DNA from: Deltaproteobacteria bacterium | GTDB lineage: Bacteria; Desulfobacterota; Desulfobulbia; Desulfobulbales; Desulfurivibrionaceae | NCBI GenBank assembly: GCA_013349285.1 | Contig: DUZU01000001.1 | Coordinates: forward strand, 51,632 to 115,631 | Direction of reading: 5' to 3' | Length of the DNA stretch: 64,000 nt | Part shown: positions 8,355 to 16,473 of the stretch, one piece after another | Numbering within the stretch: position 1 is the stretch's first letter | Layout of the letters: each line of letters begins with the position of its first letter | The notes under the pieces: generated by a model | The model's input: only the letters and a program-made list of their open reading frames with translations | What the model was told of the DNA's origin: nothing | Database searches by the model: none | Position numbers and translations under genes: made by a program

Positions 8355-10469
8355 TTACTTTCTCTTGTTGAGCTCGATGGTGCCCAGCGACTGCAGTTTG
8401 GACTGGGTGGTTAATTCATTATGGGAAAGTACCATAACCTGGGGCATAAATCTTTCCATGAGTTTTCTGAAATGGCGGCGGACGGTGGGGGAGCAGATGA
8501 CAATGGGCTGATGTCCTTCGCTGGAAACTTTTTCCACCAGTTTTTTGGTTGCTTCCAAAATGGTCTGGGCCAGGTTGGGTTCCATGTTCATGTAGGCGCC
8601 CTGGTCGGTTTGCTGGATTGACTCCCGCATCAGGTCTTCAATCTGGGTGGAAATGGTCAGCACCGAAAGCCCGCCCTGGTCATCGGTGTAGTTGTGCACT
8701 ATGGAGCGGGCCAGTTTCTGGCGCACATATTCGGTGAGAATGCTGGGATCCTTGCCCATGGGCGCGAAGTCGGCCAGGGTCTCGCAGATGGTGAGCAGGT
8801 CGCGGATGGAGACCCTTTCCCGCAGGAGATTCTGCAGAACCTTCTGCACCACGCCCAGGGGCAGCAGGTTGGGCACCAGTTCCTCCACCACCTTGGGATG
8901 GGTCTTGGCCAGATTGTCGAGCAGTTTCTGGGTGTCCTGGCGACCGAGCAGTTCGTCGGCATGGATCCGCAGGCTCTCGGTGAGATGGGTGGCCACCACC
9001 GTTGAGGGGTCGACCACGGTGTAGCCCGCCACCTGGGCTTCGTCTCTTTTGTCCTCGGCGATCCACAGGGCCGGCAGCTGGAAGGCCGGTTCCATGGTGG
9101 GGATGCCCTCGATCTCCCGCTTGGCCATGCCGGAATCCATGGCCAGCAGGTGGTTCATCATGATTTCGCCCCGGCTGATTTCCACCCCTTTGAGCAACAG
9201 GACGTATTCATCCGGTTTGAGCTGCAGGTTGTCGCGGACATGTAACGGCGGGATAATCATGCCCATGTCCATGGCAAACTGGCGGCGGATGGCGCGGATC
9301 CGTTCCAGCAGATCGCCTTCCTGGCTCTCGTCGACCAGGGGAATAAGGCCGTAGCCCACCTCCAGCTGCAGCATGTCGAGGGGAAGCAGGGCCTCCACCG
9401 TTTCCGGGGCGCCGGCCGGCGGGGTTTCCGCTTTATGCTTTTCTTCCTCGGCCGCTTCCTTGGCCTCCTGGTCGACCGCGCCTTTCTGGAAGGCCAGCCA
9501 GGCGATGCCGCCCATGCCGGTGCCCAGAAGAAGAAAAGGCAGATGGGGCAGGCCGGGGATCAGGCCGAAGATCATGATGATCCCGGAGGATACCGCCAGG
9601 GCCTGGGGCTGCATGCCGAACTGCTGCATGAATTCCTTGCCCATGCTCACGTCGGAGGCGGCCCGGCTGACGATGATACCGGCCGAGGTGGAGATGATCA
9701 GCGAGGGGATCTGGGAGACCAGGCCGTCGCCGATGGTGAGCAGGGTATAGGTTTCCGCGGCCTGAGCCACCCGCATTTTTTGCAGAACCACGCCGATGAA
9801 CAGGCCGCCGAGGACGTTGATCACCATGATCACCAGACTGGCGACCGCCTCGCCGCGGACGAATTTGCTGGCACCGTCCATGGCCCCGTAAAATTCCGAT
9901 TGTTGGCTGATTTCCTTGCGCCGTTTCTTGGCCTCGTCTTCGCGGATCAAGCCGGCGTTAAGGTCGGCGTCAATGGCCATCTGCTTGCCCGGCATGGCGT
10001 CCAGGGTGAAACGGGCCGCCACCTCGGCGATTCGGCCCGAACCCTTGGTGATAACGATGAAGTTGATCAGAACCATGATCAGGAAGATGATCAGACCCAC
10101 GGCAAAGCTGCCGCCCACCACAAATTGACCGAAGGCCTGGATAACCTGGCCCACCGCCCCTGCTCCTTCGTGGCCGTGCAGCAGGATAAGCCGGGTGGAG
10201 GCGATGTTGAGGGCCAGGCGGAACAGGGTGGTGATCAGCAGCAAGGACGGAAAGGAGGAGAAATCGAGCGGATTGACGTTGTACATGCTCATCAGCAGGA
10301 TCACCAGGCCCACGGTGATACTCAAGGAGAGCAAAAGATCGAGGATGATGGTCGGCAGCGGGATGATCATGACCATGAGAATGGCCACTACGCCCACCGC
10401 CACCACGAGGCTGGACAGCTCGATGTTGACCGCTTTCAAACCTGTTAATGTTTCTGTCTTATCCGCCAT
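8355..10469 (-). CDS. flhA: Flagellar export apparatus protein FlhA
   Basis: A 704-residue core protein of the flagellar type III export gate, of normal family length. About eight membrane segments occupy residues 20-320, and the FHIPEP-family loop lies between segments (VLINFIVITKGSGRIAEVAARFTLDAMPG is the characteristic region). The C-terminal half is the soluble cytoplasmic domain that receives chaperone-substrate complexes. It is 23 nt downstream of flhB and 19 nt upstream of flhF. Together with FliP, FliQ, FliR and FlhB it forms the proton-driven export channel. Confidence 0.97.
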   Translation of the reverse strand: MADKTETLTGLKAVNIELSSLVVAVGVVAILMVMIIPLPTIILDLLLSLSITVGLVILLMSMYNVNPLDFSSFPSLLLITTLFRLALNIASTRLILLHGHEGAGAVGQVIQAFGQFVVGGSFAVGLIIFLIMVLINFIVITKGSGRIAEVAARFTLDAMPGKQMAIDADLNAGLIREDEAKKRRKEISQQSEFYGAMDGASKFVRGEAVASLVIMVINVLGGLFIGVVLQKMRVAQAAETYTLLTIGDGLVSQIPSLIISTSAGIIVSRAASDVSMGKEFMQQFGMQPQALAVSSGIIMIFGLIPGLPHLPFLLLGTGMGGIAWLAFQKGAVDQEAKEAAEEEKHKAETPPAGAPETVEALLPLDMLQLEVGYGLIPLVDESQEGDLLERIRAIRRQFAMDMGMIIPPLHVRDNLQLKPDEYVLLLKGVEISRGEIMMNHLLAMDSGMAKREIEGIPTMEPAFQLPALWIAEDKRDEAQVAGYTVVDPSTVVATHLTESLRIHADELLGRQDTQKLLDNLAKTHPKVVEELVPNLLPLGVVQKVLQNLLRERVSIRDLLTICETLADFAPMGKDPSILTEYVRQKLARSIVHNYTDDQGGLSVLTISTQIEDLMRESIQQTDQGAYMNMEPNLAQTILEATKKLVEKVSSEGHQPIVICSPTVRRHFRKLMERFMPQVMVLSHNELTTQSKLQSLGTIELNKRK

Positions 10470-10492
10470 AATCTATGATTCCGTAAATCCTT

Positions 10493-11563
10493 TTATGCGC
10501 TTTTGCGTTTGGTGTTGAAGACGTAAGCCATTACTTCCGCCACTGCCTGGAACAGGTTCTCGGGAATGGGTTCATTCAAATCCACACTTTTGTAAAGGGC
10601 CTGGGCCAGTGGTTTATCTTCCACCAGGGGGATATTGTTTTCCGCGGCGATTTCCTTGATGCGTTGGGCGATAAGCCCGGCCCCCTTGGCGACCACCATC
10701 GGGGCGGTCATGGCCAGCGGGTTGTATTTGAGGGCGATGGCCAGCCGGGTCGGGTTGGTGATGACCACATCGGCCTTGGGCACTTCCGACATCATGCGCT
10801 GGCGGGCCATTTCCATCTGGATCGCCCGAATCCGCCCCTTGACATGGGGGTCGCCGTCGGTCTGCTTGGCTTCATCCTTGACCTCCTGCTTGGTCATCTT
10901 CATTTTTTCCATGAACTGCCAGCGTTGGAAGGCGTAGTCGGCAACGGCCAGCAGGGCGATGATCAGGGCCGCCTTTAAAAAGATCCAGAAGGCGACCTTG
11001 CTCATGAAGATAAGGATGGTGATCGGTTCGCTGTCCATCAGCGGCAGGACGTGCGAGATGACCTTGCTTACTTCGGAATAGGCCACATAGCCGACGATGG
11101 TGATCTTGGCCACTGACTTTACGGTGTTGGCCATGGTCTGCTTGGAAAACATCTGGGCGAGGCCCTTGATCACATTGAGTTTGTCCAGTTTGGGGGTGAT
11201 CTTCTCGGTTGAGAACAGGACCCCGACCTGGGCATAGTTGGCCACCAGGGCCGTGACAAAGATCACGGTCATGATCGGCGCCAGCAGAAGGCCGGCGTTG
11301 GCCATGCCGTTGCGGGTAATGATCGGGATTTCGGCCACGGTGATTTGCATGGAATGCAGGTTTCCGAGATAATGTTTAAGGATCATATAAAATTGTTCCA
11401 GAATCAGGTTGCTGGTCGAGTAAAGGGTGAGCAGCCCTGCCAGCAGGACCGCGGCGGACGGCAGTTCCATGCTTTTCGCCACATCGCCCTTTTTGCGGGC
11501 ATCCGCAATTCGACGCGAGGTCGGGTCTTCTGTTTTTTCCTGGCCTGAGGACTCTTCCGCCAC
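10493..11563 (-). CDS. flhB: Flagellar export switch protein FlhB, with NPTR instead of NPTH
   Basis: A 356-residue export gate protein that switches substrate specificity from rod/hook to filament after autocleavage between Asn and Pro. It has four membrane segments (about 35-220) followed by the cytoplasmic domain. The autocleavage motif reads VITNPTRLAIALKY: the Asn-Pro-Thr is present but the usual His is Arg, read directly from the codon CGG. The start is GTG at 11563, 3 nt after the fliR stop, with GGTGGA upstream. The C-terminal LVEDKPLAQALYK and PIPENLFQAVAEV motifs are intact, so the gene is not degraded. Confidence 0.95.
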   Translation of the reverse strand: MAEESSGQEKTEDPTSRRIADARKKGDVAKSMELPSAAVLLAGLLTLYSTSNLILEQFYMILKHYLGNLHSMQITVAEIPIITRNGMANAGLLLAPIMTVIFVTALVANYAQVGVLFSTEKITPKLDKLNVIKGLAQMFSKQTMANTVKSVAKITIVGYVAYSEVSKVISHVLPLMDSEPITILIFMSKVAFWIFLKAALIIALLAVADYAFQRWQFMEKMKMTKQEVKDEAKQTDGDPHVKGRIRAIQMEMARQRMMSEVPKADVVITNPTRLAIALKYNPLAMTAPMVVAKGAGLIAQRIKEIAAENNIPLVEDKPLAQALYKSVDLNEPIPENLFQAVAEVMAYVFNTKRKSA

Positions 11564-11566
11564 TTT

Positions 11567-12358
11567 TTATCCACCCATGCCCATGCCCAGCTGCGGTAGC
11601 AGCCTGGCCAGCATTTCAAAATTAGTCAACATCAACGGTAAGAAGTATGCTAATGAAAGTCCTGCAAAAATCAGGCCAAGGCTGATATTCAGGGGCATGC
11701 CCACGATCAGGATCTGGATCTGGGGCACGGTTTTGGCGATGATGCCCATGGAGACGTGGGCAAAAAAGAGGACGGCCCCGGCCGGGGCCATGATCTTGAT
11801 CGCCAGCACGAACATATGGCCGGCCCCGTTGATGATCCCGTTGAAGGTCGCCTCGGTCAGGTGCAGCTGGCCGGGGGGCAGCCAATTGAAGCTCTCGACC
11901 ATGGTGGAGAAGAACATGTGATGGCCGTCAATGCTTAAAAAAATCAGGATGGCGGCAATATTCCAGAGCATGCCGATCGGGGCGACCTGGGTGCCGGCCT
12001 GGGGGTCCATGACCGCGGCCATGCCCATCCCCATCTGGATGCCGACCATCATCCCGGCGATCTCCATGGATGCGAACACAAAACGGGCGAAAATAGCTAA
12101 AATGGCGCCGAACACCACCTCGGTCAGAACCAGGAGGACAAAGCTTAACGGCGGCCCGCTAAGGATCTGCGGGTTGACCTTAAGCACCGGCATCAGGACC
12201 AGGGAGGTCATCAGGGTCAGCAGGATCTTGACCTGGGCCGGGACACTGCGCGAACCGATGATGGGCATGAAGAAGAGAAGGGGGGCGACCCTCGTCAAAA
12301 TGATGACCATTGTCAAAATCTGGTCCATGGTCCAGTTGATGATGGAGGCTTCCAGCAT
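11567..12358 (-). CDS. fliR: Flagellar export protein FliR
   Basis: A 263-residue polytopic membrane protein of the flagellar export channel with about six hydrophobic segments (for example MVIILTRVAPLLFFMPII and LLVLTEVVFGAILAIFARFVF). It assembles with FliP5 and FliQ4 into the export pore. The length is typical. It is 12 nt after fliQ and 3 nt before flhB, which fits the strict gene order fliPQR-flhB. Confidence 0.95.
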   Translation of the reverse strand: MLEASIINWTMDQILTMVIILTRVAPLLFFMPIIGSRSVPAQVKILLTLMTSLVLMPVLKVNPQILSGPPLSFVLLVLTEVVFGAILAIFARFVFASMEIAGMMVGIQMGMGMAAVMDPQAGTQVAPIGMLWNIAAILIFLSIDGHHMFFSTMVESFNWLPPGQLHLTEATFNGIINGAGHMFVLAIKIMAPAGAVLFFAHVSMGIIAKTVPQIQILIVGMPLNISLGLIFAGLSLAYFLPLMLTNFEMLARLLPQLGMGMGG

Positions 12359-12370
12359 AACTTAATTCCG

Positions 12371-12640
12371 CTAATGGATAATATTCGGCAGGCTCGTAAT
12401 CAGGTCGTTGGTGTAATCGACAAGCTTAGTCACCATCCATGAGGCGAGGAACATCAAGGTGAACATAACCGCGACGATTTTGGGGACAAAGGTCAGGGTC
12501 ATTTCCTGAATCTGGGTGATGGCCTGGAACAGGGAGATGATCAGCCCCACCACCATGGCCACCGCCAGCGGCGGGGCGGCCAGGATCATGGTCATGGTCA
12601 GCGCGTTTTGTACCAGATTGATGGCTTCATTGGCGGTCAT
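12371..12640 (-). CDS. fliQ: Flagellar export protein FliQ
   Basis: An 89-residue two-helix membrane protein of the export channel. The signature LAAPPLAVAMVVGLIISLFQ followed by ITQIQEMTLTFVPKI is clear. An upstream in-frame start would add 13 residues that overlap fliP and have no ribosome binding site; the ATG at 12640 (MTANEAINLVQ) gives the normal family length. It begins just after the fliP stop, at 5-nt spacing. Confidence 0.95.
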   Translation of the reverse strand: MTANEAINLVQNALTMTMILAAPPLAVAMVVGLIISLFQAITQIQEMTLTFVPKIVAVMFTLMFLASWMVTKLVDYTNDLITSLPNIIH

Positions 12641-12644
12641 TGGT

Positions 12645-13454
12645 TTATACCCCGAAGCTCTTGACCAGGGAGCCGACAATCAGATACCAGCCGTCCACCA
12701 GCACAAAGAGGAGAAGTTTGAACGGCAGCGAGACCATGACCGGGGGCAGCATCATCATACCCATGGACAGCAGGATACTGGCCACCACCAGGTCGATAAC
12801 CAGAAAGGGCAGGAACAGGACAAAGCCGATGGTAAAGGCGGTTTTCAGCTCACTGATCATAAAGGCCGGGATGAGCACGGCGGTGGAGACCTCTTCCTTG
12901 TTTTCCGGTTTCGGCGCCTTAGATAATGAGAGGAAGAGTTGCAGGTCTTTTTCCCTGGTCTGTTTGAACATAAAGGCGCGCAGCGGCAGGCTGGCCTCCT
13001 GCAGGGCCTGCTCCGCGTTGATCTCGCCGGCCATGTACGGTTTTACCGCCGACTCGTTTATCTTGCCGAAGACCGGGGTCATGATGAAAACGGTCAGAAA
13101 CAGAGCCAGGCCGATCAATACCTGGGTCGGCGGCTGCTGCTGGGTGCCCAGGGCGCTGCGCAGAAATGAAAAGCTGATCACCAGTCGGGTGAAACAGGTC
13201 ATCATCAGCAGGATGGCCGGGGCCATGGAGAGCACGGTGAAGATCAGCAGGATTTCAATGAGCGCCGAGACCTGTTGCGGCGATTGCGCCTCCGCCAGGC
13301 CGATTTGCAGGGAGGGCAGGGTGACGGCCGGGCAAAGTTGCGGCAGCAGCACGATCAGCAGCAGGGCCGGCAGCGGGATAAATCGCAGCCGGGCATGTTG
13401 TCTTGAAGTTGAGCAGGGCAAATGGGTTAAACGCAATTCGGCCACCTTAGGCAT
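12645..13454 (-). CDS. fliP: Flagellar export protein FliP
   Basis: A 269-residue export-channel protein. An N-terminal cleavable signal peptide is likely (hydrophobic FIPLPALLLIVLLP at about 25-38), as is usual for FliP. The conserved LMMTCFTRLVISFSFLRSALG and IPAFMISELKTAF motifs are present. I chose the ATG at 13454 (MPKVAELRL), which overlaps the fliO stop by 8 nt; a longer frame to 13544 is open but lies within fliO. The product then has the usual size. Confidence 0.93.
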   Translation of the reverse strand: MPKVAELRLTHLPCSTSRQHARLRFIPLPALLLIVLLPQLCPAVTLPSLQIGLAEAQSPQQVSALIEILLIFTVLSMAPAILLMMTCFTRLVISFSFLRSALGTQQQPPTQVLIGLALFLTVFIMTPVFGKINESAVKPYMAGEINAEQALQEASLPLRAFMFKQTREKDLQLFLSLSKAPKPENKEEVSTAVLIPAFMISELKTAFTIGFVLFLPFLVIDLVVASILLSMGMMMLPPVMVSLPFKLLLFVLVDGWYLIVGSLVKSFGV

Positions 13455-13980
13455 CCTGTTTGGTAATTTTGTGTTTTCGGCCGGCCTTGTGCAGGGCCGA
13501 GGCAAAGGAGAAAGCGGTGGCCTCGGCTTTTGAGTCTGCGGCAATTATCTGCTCAATGGTCGCCTGGTTGTCAATCTTGGTCAGCAGGTTGATGTTTTGT
13601 TCGGTGATGCCGACCACGATGTACTCCTCGCCTATTTTAAGAATAGACACCTGTTTTTTGGGGCCCACCAGCTTGCTTTGGATGATTTTAATCAGGCCGG
13701 TTTGCCGATTGCCGGTTTCGGTAAGGCCGGCTTTTCGGATAAAATAGAGCAAGAGCAGCATCAGGCCGACCACGATCGCCAATGAGCCCAGGGTCTTAAA
13801 GATGGCGTCGGTCATGGAGATGGTTTCCTGGTTGCCGCCCAACAGCGGCGCAGGGTCGGCGCCTTGGGCCGCCGTCGCGAGCATTGTCGGCATCAAGATA
13901 CCGCTCAACCAGAGACCGGCGGTGACTGTCTTGCCCGGCCGCGGCAAGCGGTTAACAGATAGTGGCGGTGAAATTCTCAT
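13447..13980 (-). CDS. fliO: Flagellar biosynthesis protein FliO
   Basis: A 177-residue protein with an N-terminal hydrophobic segment (about 22-38, signal-like), a second membrane helix at about 65-85 (SLAIVVGLMLLLLYFIRKAG) and a small cytoplasmic domain containing KLVGPKKQVSILKIGEEYIVVG, the typical FliO core. FliO helps assemble the FliP ring. It overlaps fliP by 8 nt and follows fliN by 16 nt. FliO is poorly conserved, so the position adds much to the call. Confidence 0.9.
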   Translation of the reverse strand: MRISPPLSVNRLPRPGKTVTAGLWLSGILMPTMLATAAQGADPAPLLGGNQETISMTDAIFKTLGSLAIVVGLMLLLLYFIRKAGLTETGNRQTGLIKIIQSKLVGPKKQVSILKIGEEYIVVGITEQNINLLTKIDNQATIEQIIAADSKAEATAFSFASALHKAGRKHKITKQDA

Positions 13981-13996
13981 AGGGTGAGCGCGCTTA

Positions 13997-14404
13997 TTAA
14001 CCGATGTTTTTGATGCGGTCGGCCTGGCTGATGATTTCCGTTATCCTGATTCCGAAGCGTTCGTTGACGACAATAACCTCGCCTTTGCCCAGGAGCTTAT
14101 GGTTGACGAAAATTTCCACCGGCTCGCCCGCTGCCTTGTCCAGTTCCACAACCGAGCCCTGGGTAAGCTGGAGCATCTTGTTGATGATCATTTTGGTGTG
14201 GCCAAGTTCCACGGTAATTTCCAGAGGAATATCCAGCAGGAAATCAAGGTTCTGGCTGCCGGTCTGGGCGCCGCCGGCGTCCTCAAGTTCATCAAAGTTG
14301 GCGGACCGTGGGGCTTTGCTTGCGTCTTGATCGGCAAGAGCGGCCGCCCAATCGTCACCGGCTTCCTCGGTGTTGATGGCATCATCCAAAGGTTCGTCAG
14401 CCAT
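13997..14404 (-). CDS. fliN: Flagellar motor switch protein FliN
   Basis: A 135-residue C-ring protein. The first 50 residues are an acidic, poorly conserved region and residues 55-130 form the SpoA domain (LDIPLEITVELGHTKMII, then LLGKGEVIVVNERFGIRITEI). FliN forms the base of the C-ring with FliM and binds export components. AAGGAG lies 8 nt before the ATG. It is 85 nt after fliM. Confidence 0.96.
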   Translation of the reverse strand: MADEPLDDAINTEEAGDDWAAALADQDASKAPRSANFDELEDAGGAQTGSQNLDFLLDIPLEITVELGHTKMIINKMLQLTQGSVVELDKAAGEPVEIFVNHKLLGKGEVIVVNERFGIRITEIISQADRIKNIG

Positions 14405-14489
14405 GGTAGTTCTCCTTGTTCATAAAATGGTCGTCCTAAAGCGACTCGAGTAATTTTGCTAAAAAAACAGGCCGCAAATTGCTTAAAAT

Positions 14490-15479
14490 TTATTCCCGTT
14501 CCGGGTCAAGTACTTTTTTCTTGATCAGTAGTGCGTTGTTGCCGCGATGGATCCCCGGGGTGCCCATGTATTTGCGTTCCCCGGCGGCAAAGGCGGGCAG
14601 CAGGTCGGTAGTTCTCCGTTCGAGCTGGATGATGTCGCCGACTTCCAGCTCCATGATGTCACCGGCCGGAATCGTTGCCTTGCCGAGTTCCACCCGGAAA
14701 TCAACCGCAACATTTTTGATGTTTTCGGTGAGCACCCGGCGAATGCTGATATCCTCTTCGCTCTGCTCGCGTTGGAAGGTGGTGAGCAGTTTGGCCTTTA
14801 CCGACTCCAGGTTGTTCATGGGGATGCAGACCGTGATGCTGCCCACGGCCCGGTCCATGTCGACATCGTAGCGTGAGATGACCACCACGTCTTCCGGCTG
14901 GCAGATCTTGGCAAACTGCGGGTTGATCTCGCTTCGGATGTATTGCACCTTGAGCGGTTGCAGCGAATACCAGGCCTTTTCCAGATCGCTGAGCAGCAGG
15001 TTGACCACCCGCCGGATCAGCCGTTGTTCGATGGCCGTGAAATCGCGGCCTTCGATGCGGATATTGCGGATGCCGGTGCCGCCCAGAAAGTTTTCCACCA
15101 GGGTAAAAACAAGCTTCGGCTCCAGCACGATCAGGGCGTGACCCCGAAAAGGCGCCATCTTGAAGATCTGGAGACTGCTGGGGACCGGCAAGGTCCGGAC
15201 AAAGGCGCCAAAGCGTTCCAGTTCCATGGGGGCCGAGGTCAGATCGATGATCCGGCGCAGGGTGGTGGAGAGCGATGTCCGCACCGAGCGCATAAAGGCG
15301 TCGGAGATCGCCTCCATGGCCGGCATTTTAACCTGGACGATTCTCTCCTGTCTTGAGAAATCATAAGGCTGGTAGCCGAGGTCTTCCGCTTCAAGCGCCT
15401 CTTCCGGCTCCTCGATTTCGCCGCCGGAGATACCTTTTAATAGCGCATCTACCTCGTCCTGGCTGAGAATCTGTTCCAT
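14490..15479 (-). CDS. fliM: Flagellar motor switch protein FliM
   Basis: A 329-residue C-ring protein that receives phosphorylated CheY. The N-terminal CheY-binding peptide is MEQILSQDEVDALLKGI, the middle domain spans about 45-235, and the C-terminal SpoA domain (VDFRVELGKATIPAGDIMEL) spans 250-320. Length and start are typical. It follows fliL by 61 nt and precedes fliN. Confidence 0.97.
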   Translation of the reverse strand: MEQILSQDEVDALLKGISGGEIEEPEEALEAEDLGYQPYDFSRQERIVQVKMPAMEAISDAFMRSVRTSLSTTLRRIIDLTSAPMELERFGAFVRTLPVPSSLQIFKMAPFRGHALIVLEPKLVFTLVENFLGGTGIRNIRIEGRDFTAIEQRLIRRVVNLLLSDLEKAWYSLQPLKVQYIRSEINPQFAKICQPEDVVVISRYDVDMDRAVGSITVCIPMNNLESVKAKLLTTFQREQSEEDISIRRVLTENIKNVAVDFRVELGKATIPAGDIMELEVGDIIQLERRTTDLLPAFAAGERKYMGTPGIHRGNNALLIKKKVLDPERE

Positions 15480-15540
15480 AAGTCTTCTTACACGTGTTAT
15501 GCGGCGTTACGCCGCTTGCAAAGGCAGGACCCGCCGTGGG

Positions 15541-16047
15541 TTACTGCACGACAAATTCGGTGAAATAAATATTCTTGATTCGATCCGGCCGCATGATCTG
15601 GTTGAAACGCTCCAGCAATTCATCGCGAATCCTGATTTTGCCTTCCGGGGTCATTACTTCCTCAAAGCCGAGGCTGGTGAGCATCATGATCACCATATCG
15701 CGGAGTTTGGGGGCAACCAGGGCGGCTTTGGCGGCGGACTCCGGGTTTTCCAATTCGATCTCGATCTTAACCTTGAGGTAGCGCTTGCCTTTCGGGTCGG
15801 CCAGGTTGACGACAAACGGTTCAAGGGCATAGATCTCCCCGATTGGCGAGCCAAGGTTTTTTTCGTCGGCGCTTTCCGCATTCTCTTCGATGGCCGGTTT
15901 CTGGGCCAGAAATTTTGAGTAGGCAAAAAAACCACCGCCACCAATCAATAAAATGCCGATCCCAAGGGCGATAAAGAACATCATCTTGGATTTTGGCTTA
16001 GGGCTCTCGGTATTTTCAGCGGCTTGGGCATCCTTTTCGTCAGCCAT
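15541..16047 (-). CDS. fliL: Flagellar basal body-associated protein FliL
   Basis: A 168-residue FliL with one membrane segment at about 22-42 (MMFFIALGIGILLIGGGGFF) and the periplasmic domain that ends RIKNIYFTEFVVQ. FliL surrounds or stabilises stator units. I prefer the ATG at 16047 (MADEKDAQ), 6 nt after AGAGGA; a longer frame from 16074 lacks a ribosome binding site. It is the first gene of the long flagellar operon and lies about 60 nt downstream of a sigma-54 promoter. Confidence 0.95.
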   Translation of the reverse strand: MADEKDAQAAENTESPKPKSKMMFFIALGIGILLIGGGGFFAYSKFLAQKPAIEENAESADEKNLGSPIGEIYALEPFVVNLADPKGKRYLKVKIEIELENPESAAKAALVAPKLRDMVIMMLTSLGFEEVMTPEGKIRIRDELLERFNQIMRPDRIKNIYFTEFVVQ

Positions 16048-16120
16048 GGTCTTCCTCTTTTCGGTGATAAGCAAATGGGGTGGGATTCACCCGGGTCTTA
16101 ATTTCTTAACGAATCTATTA

Positions 16121-16136
16121 AGCAAGCTCTGTGCCT
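16121..16136 (-). promoter_or_regulatory. Sigma-54 promoter of the flagellar operon
   Basis: On the minus strand the sequence is AGGCACAGAGCTTGCT. The GG (-24) and GC (-12) are separated by exactly 10 nt, and the element has the same form as the amtB promoter. The predicted start is near 16110, about 60 nt before the fliL ATG. Confidence 0.88.
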
Positions 16137-16249
16137 AAAGAAATATGTTAATAGTAATTTATATGTAACTAGCCGGTAAATCAATGTGTTTGTAGGGAAA
16201 GAATGATTTATTATGGGTAGAGGACGTTTGGTTGGGGCTGGTTTCTTTT

Positions 16250-16292
16250 GTCATAATTTTGACTAAAGGTTTGGCTGGTGTCAAAATTATGA
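16250..16292. promoter_or_regulatory. Paired dyad sites upstream of the fliL promoter (candidate enhancer sites)
   Basis: TCATAATTTTGAC (16251-16263) and GTCAAAATTATGA (16280-16292) are exact reverse complements with a 16-nt spacer. Each arm is itself a small dyad of the form GTCA-N6-TGAC or GTCA-N6-TGAT. They lie about 120-160 bp upstream of the sigma-54 promoter, the normal place for an enhancer-binding activator such as FlrC or FleQ. Confidence 0.7.
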
Positions 16293-16394
16293 TTTGTTAT
16301 CATGAATCGTGCTGATTTGATTGGTCGGCGGCAGGGTTGGCCTGATAGACTTAGGGTGGGCGGCCGTTGTCGGCTCTTGGCTGTTGAAGATCGA

Positions 16395-16436
16395 GGGGCC
16401 GGGACCGGGACCGGGGCCGGGGCCGGCGGCCGCCGG
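16395..16436. repeat. GC-rich hexamer tandem repeat and palindrome
   Basis: Five tandem GGGRCC/GGGGCC hexamers (16395-16424) run into a 14-bp palindrome, CCGGCGGCCGCCGG (16423-16436). It lies 40-80 nt upstream of the DUF362 gene. It may be a slippage-prone tract or a structured leader; no function is inferred. Confidence 0.7.
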
Positions 16437-16473
16437 ATTTATGGATGCTTTTAATTGATGGAAGGGAAAAGGG

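Larger units (their letters stand above)
16048..16473. other. Divergent control region between the fliL operon and the DUF362 gene
   Basis: About 425 nt without a gene. It contains the sigma-54 promoter for fliL, a pair of dyad sites and a GC-rich hexamer repeat, each listed separately. No ORF with a ribosome binding site is visible here. Confidence 0.8.

Noticed and set aside
9435..10448. A 337-residue open frame on the plus strand opposite flhA
   Set aside because: Composition is rich in His, Gln and Asp as expected for a shadow of a membrane protein; the minus-strand flhA is certain.
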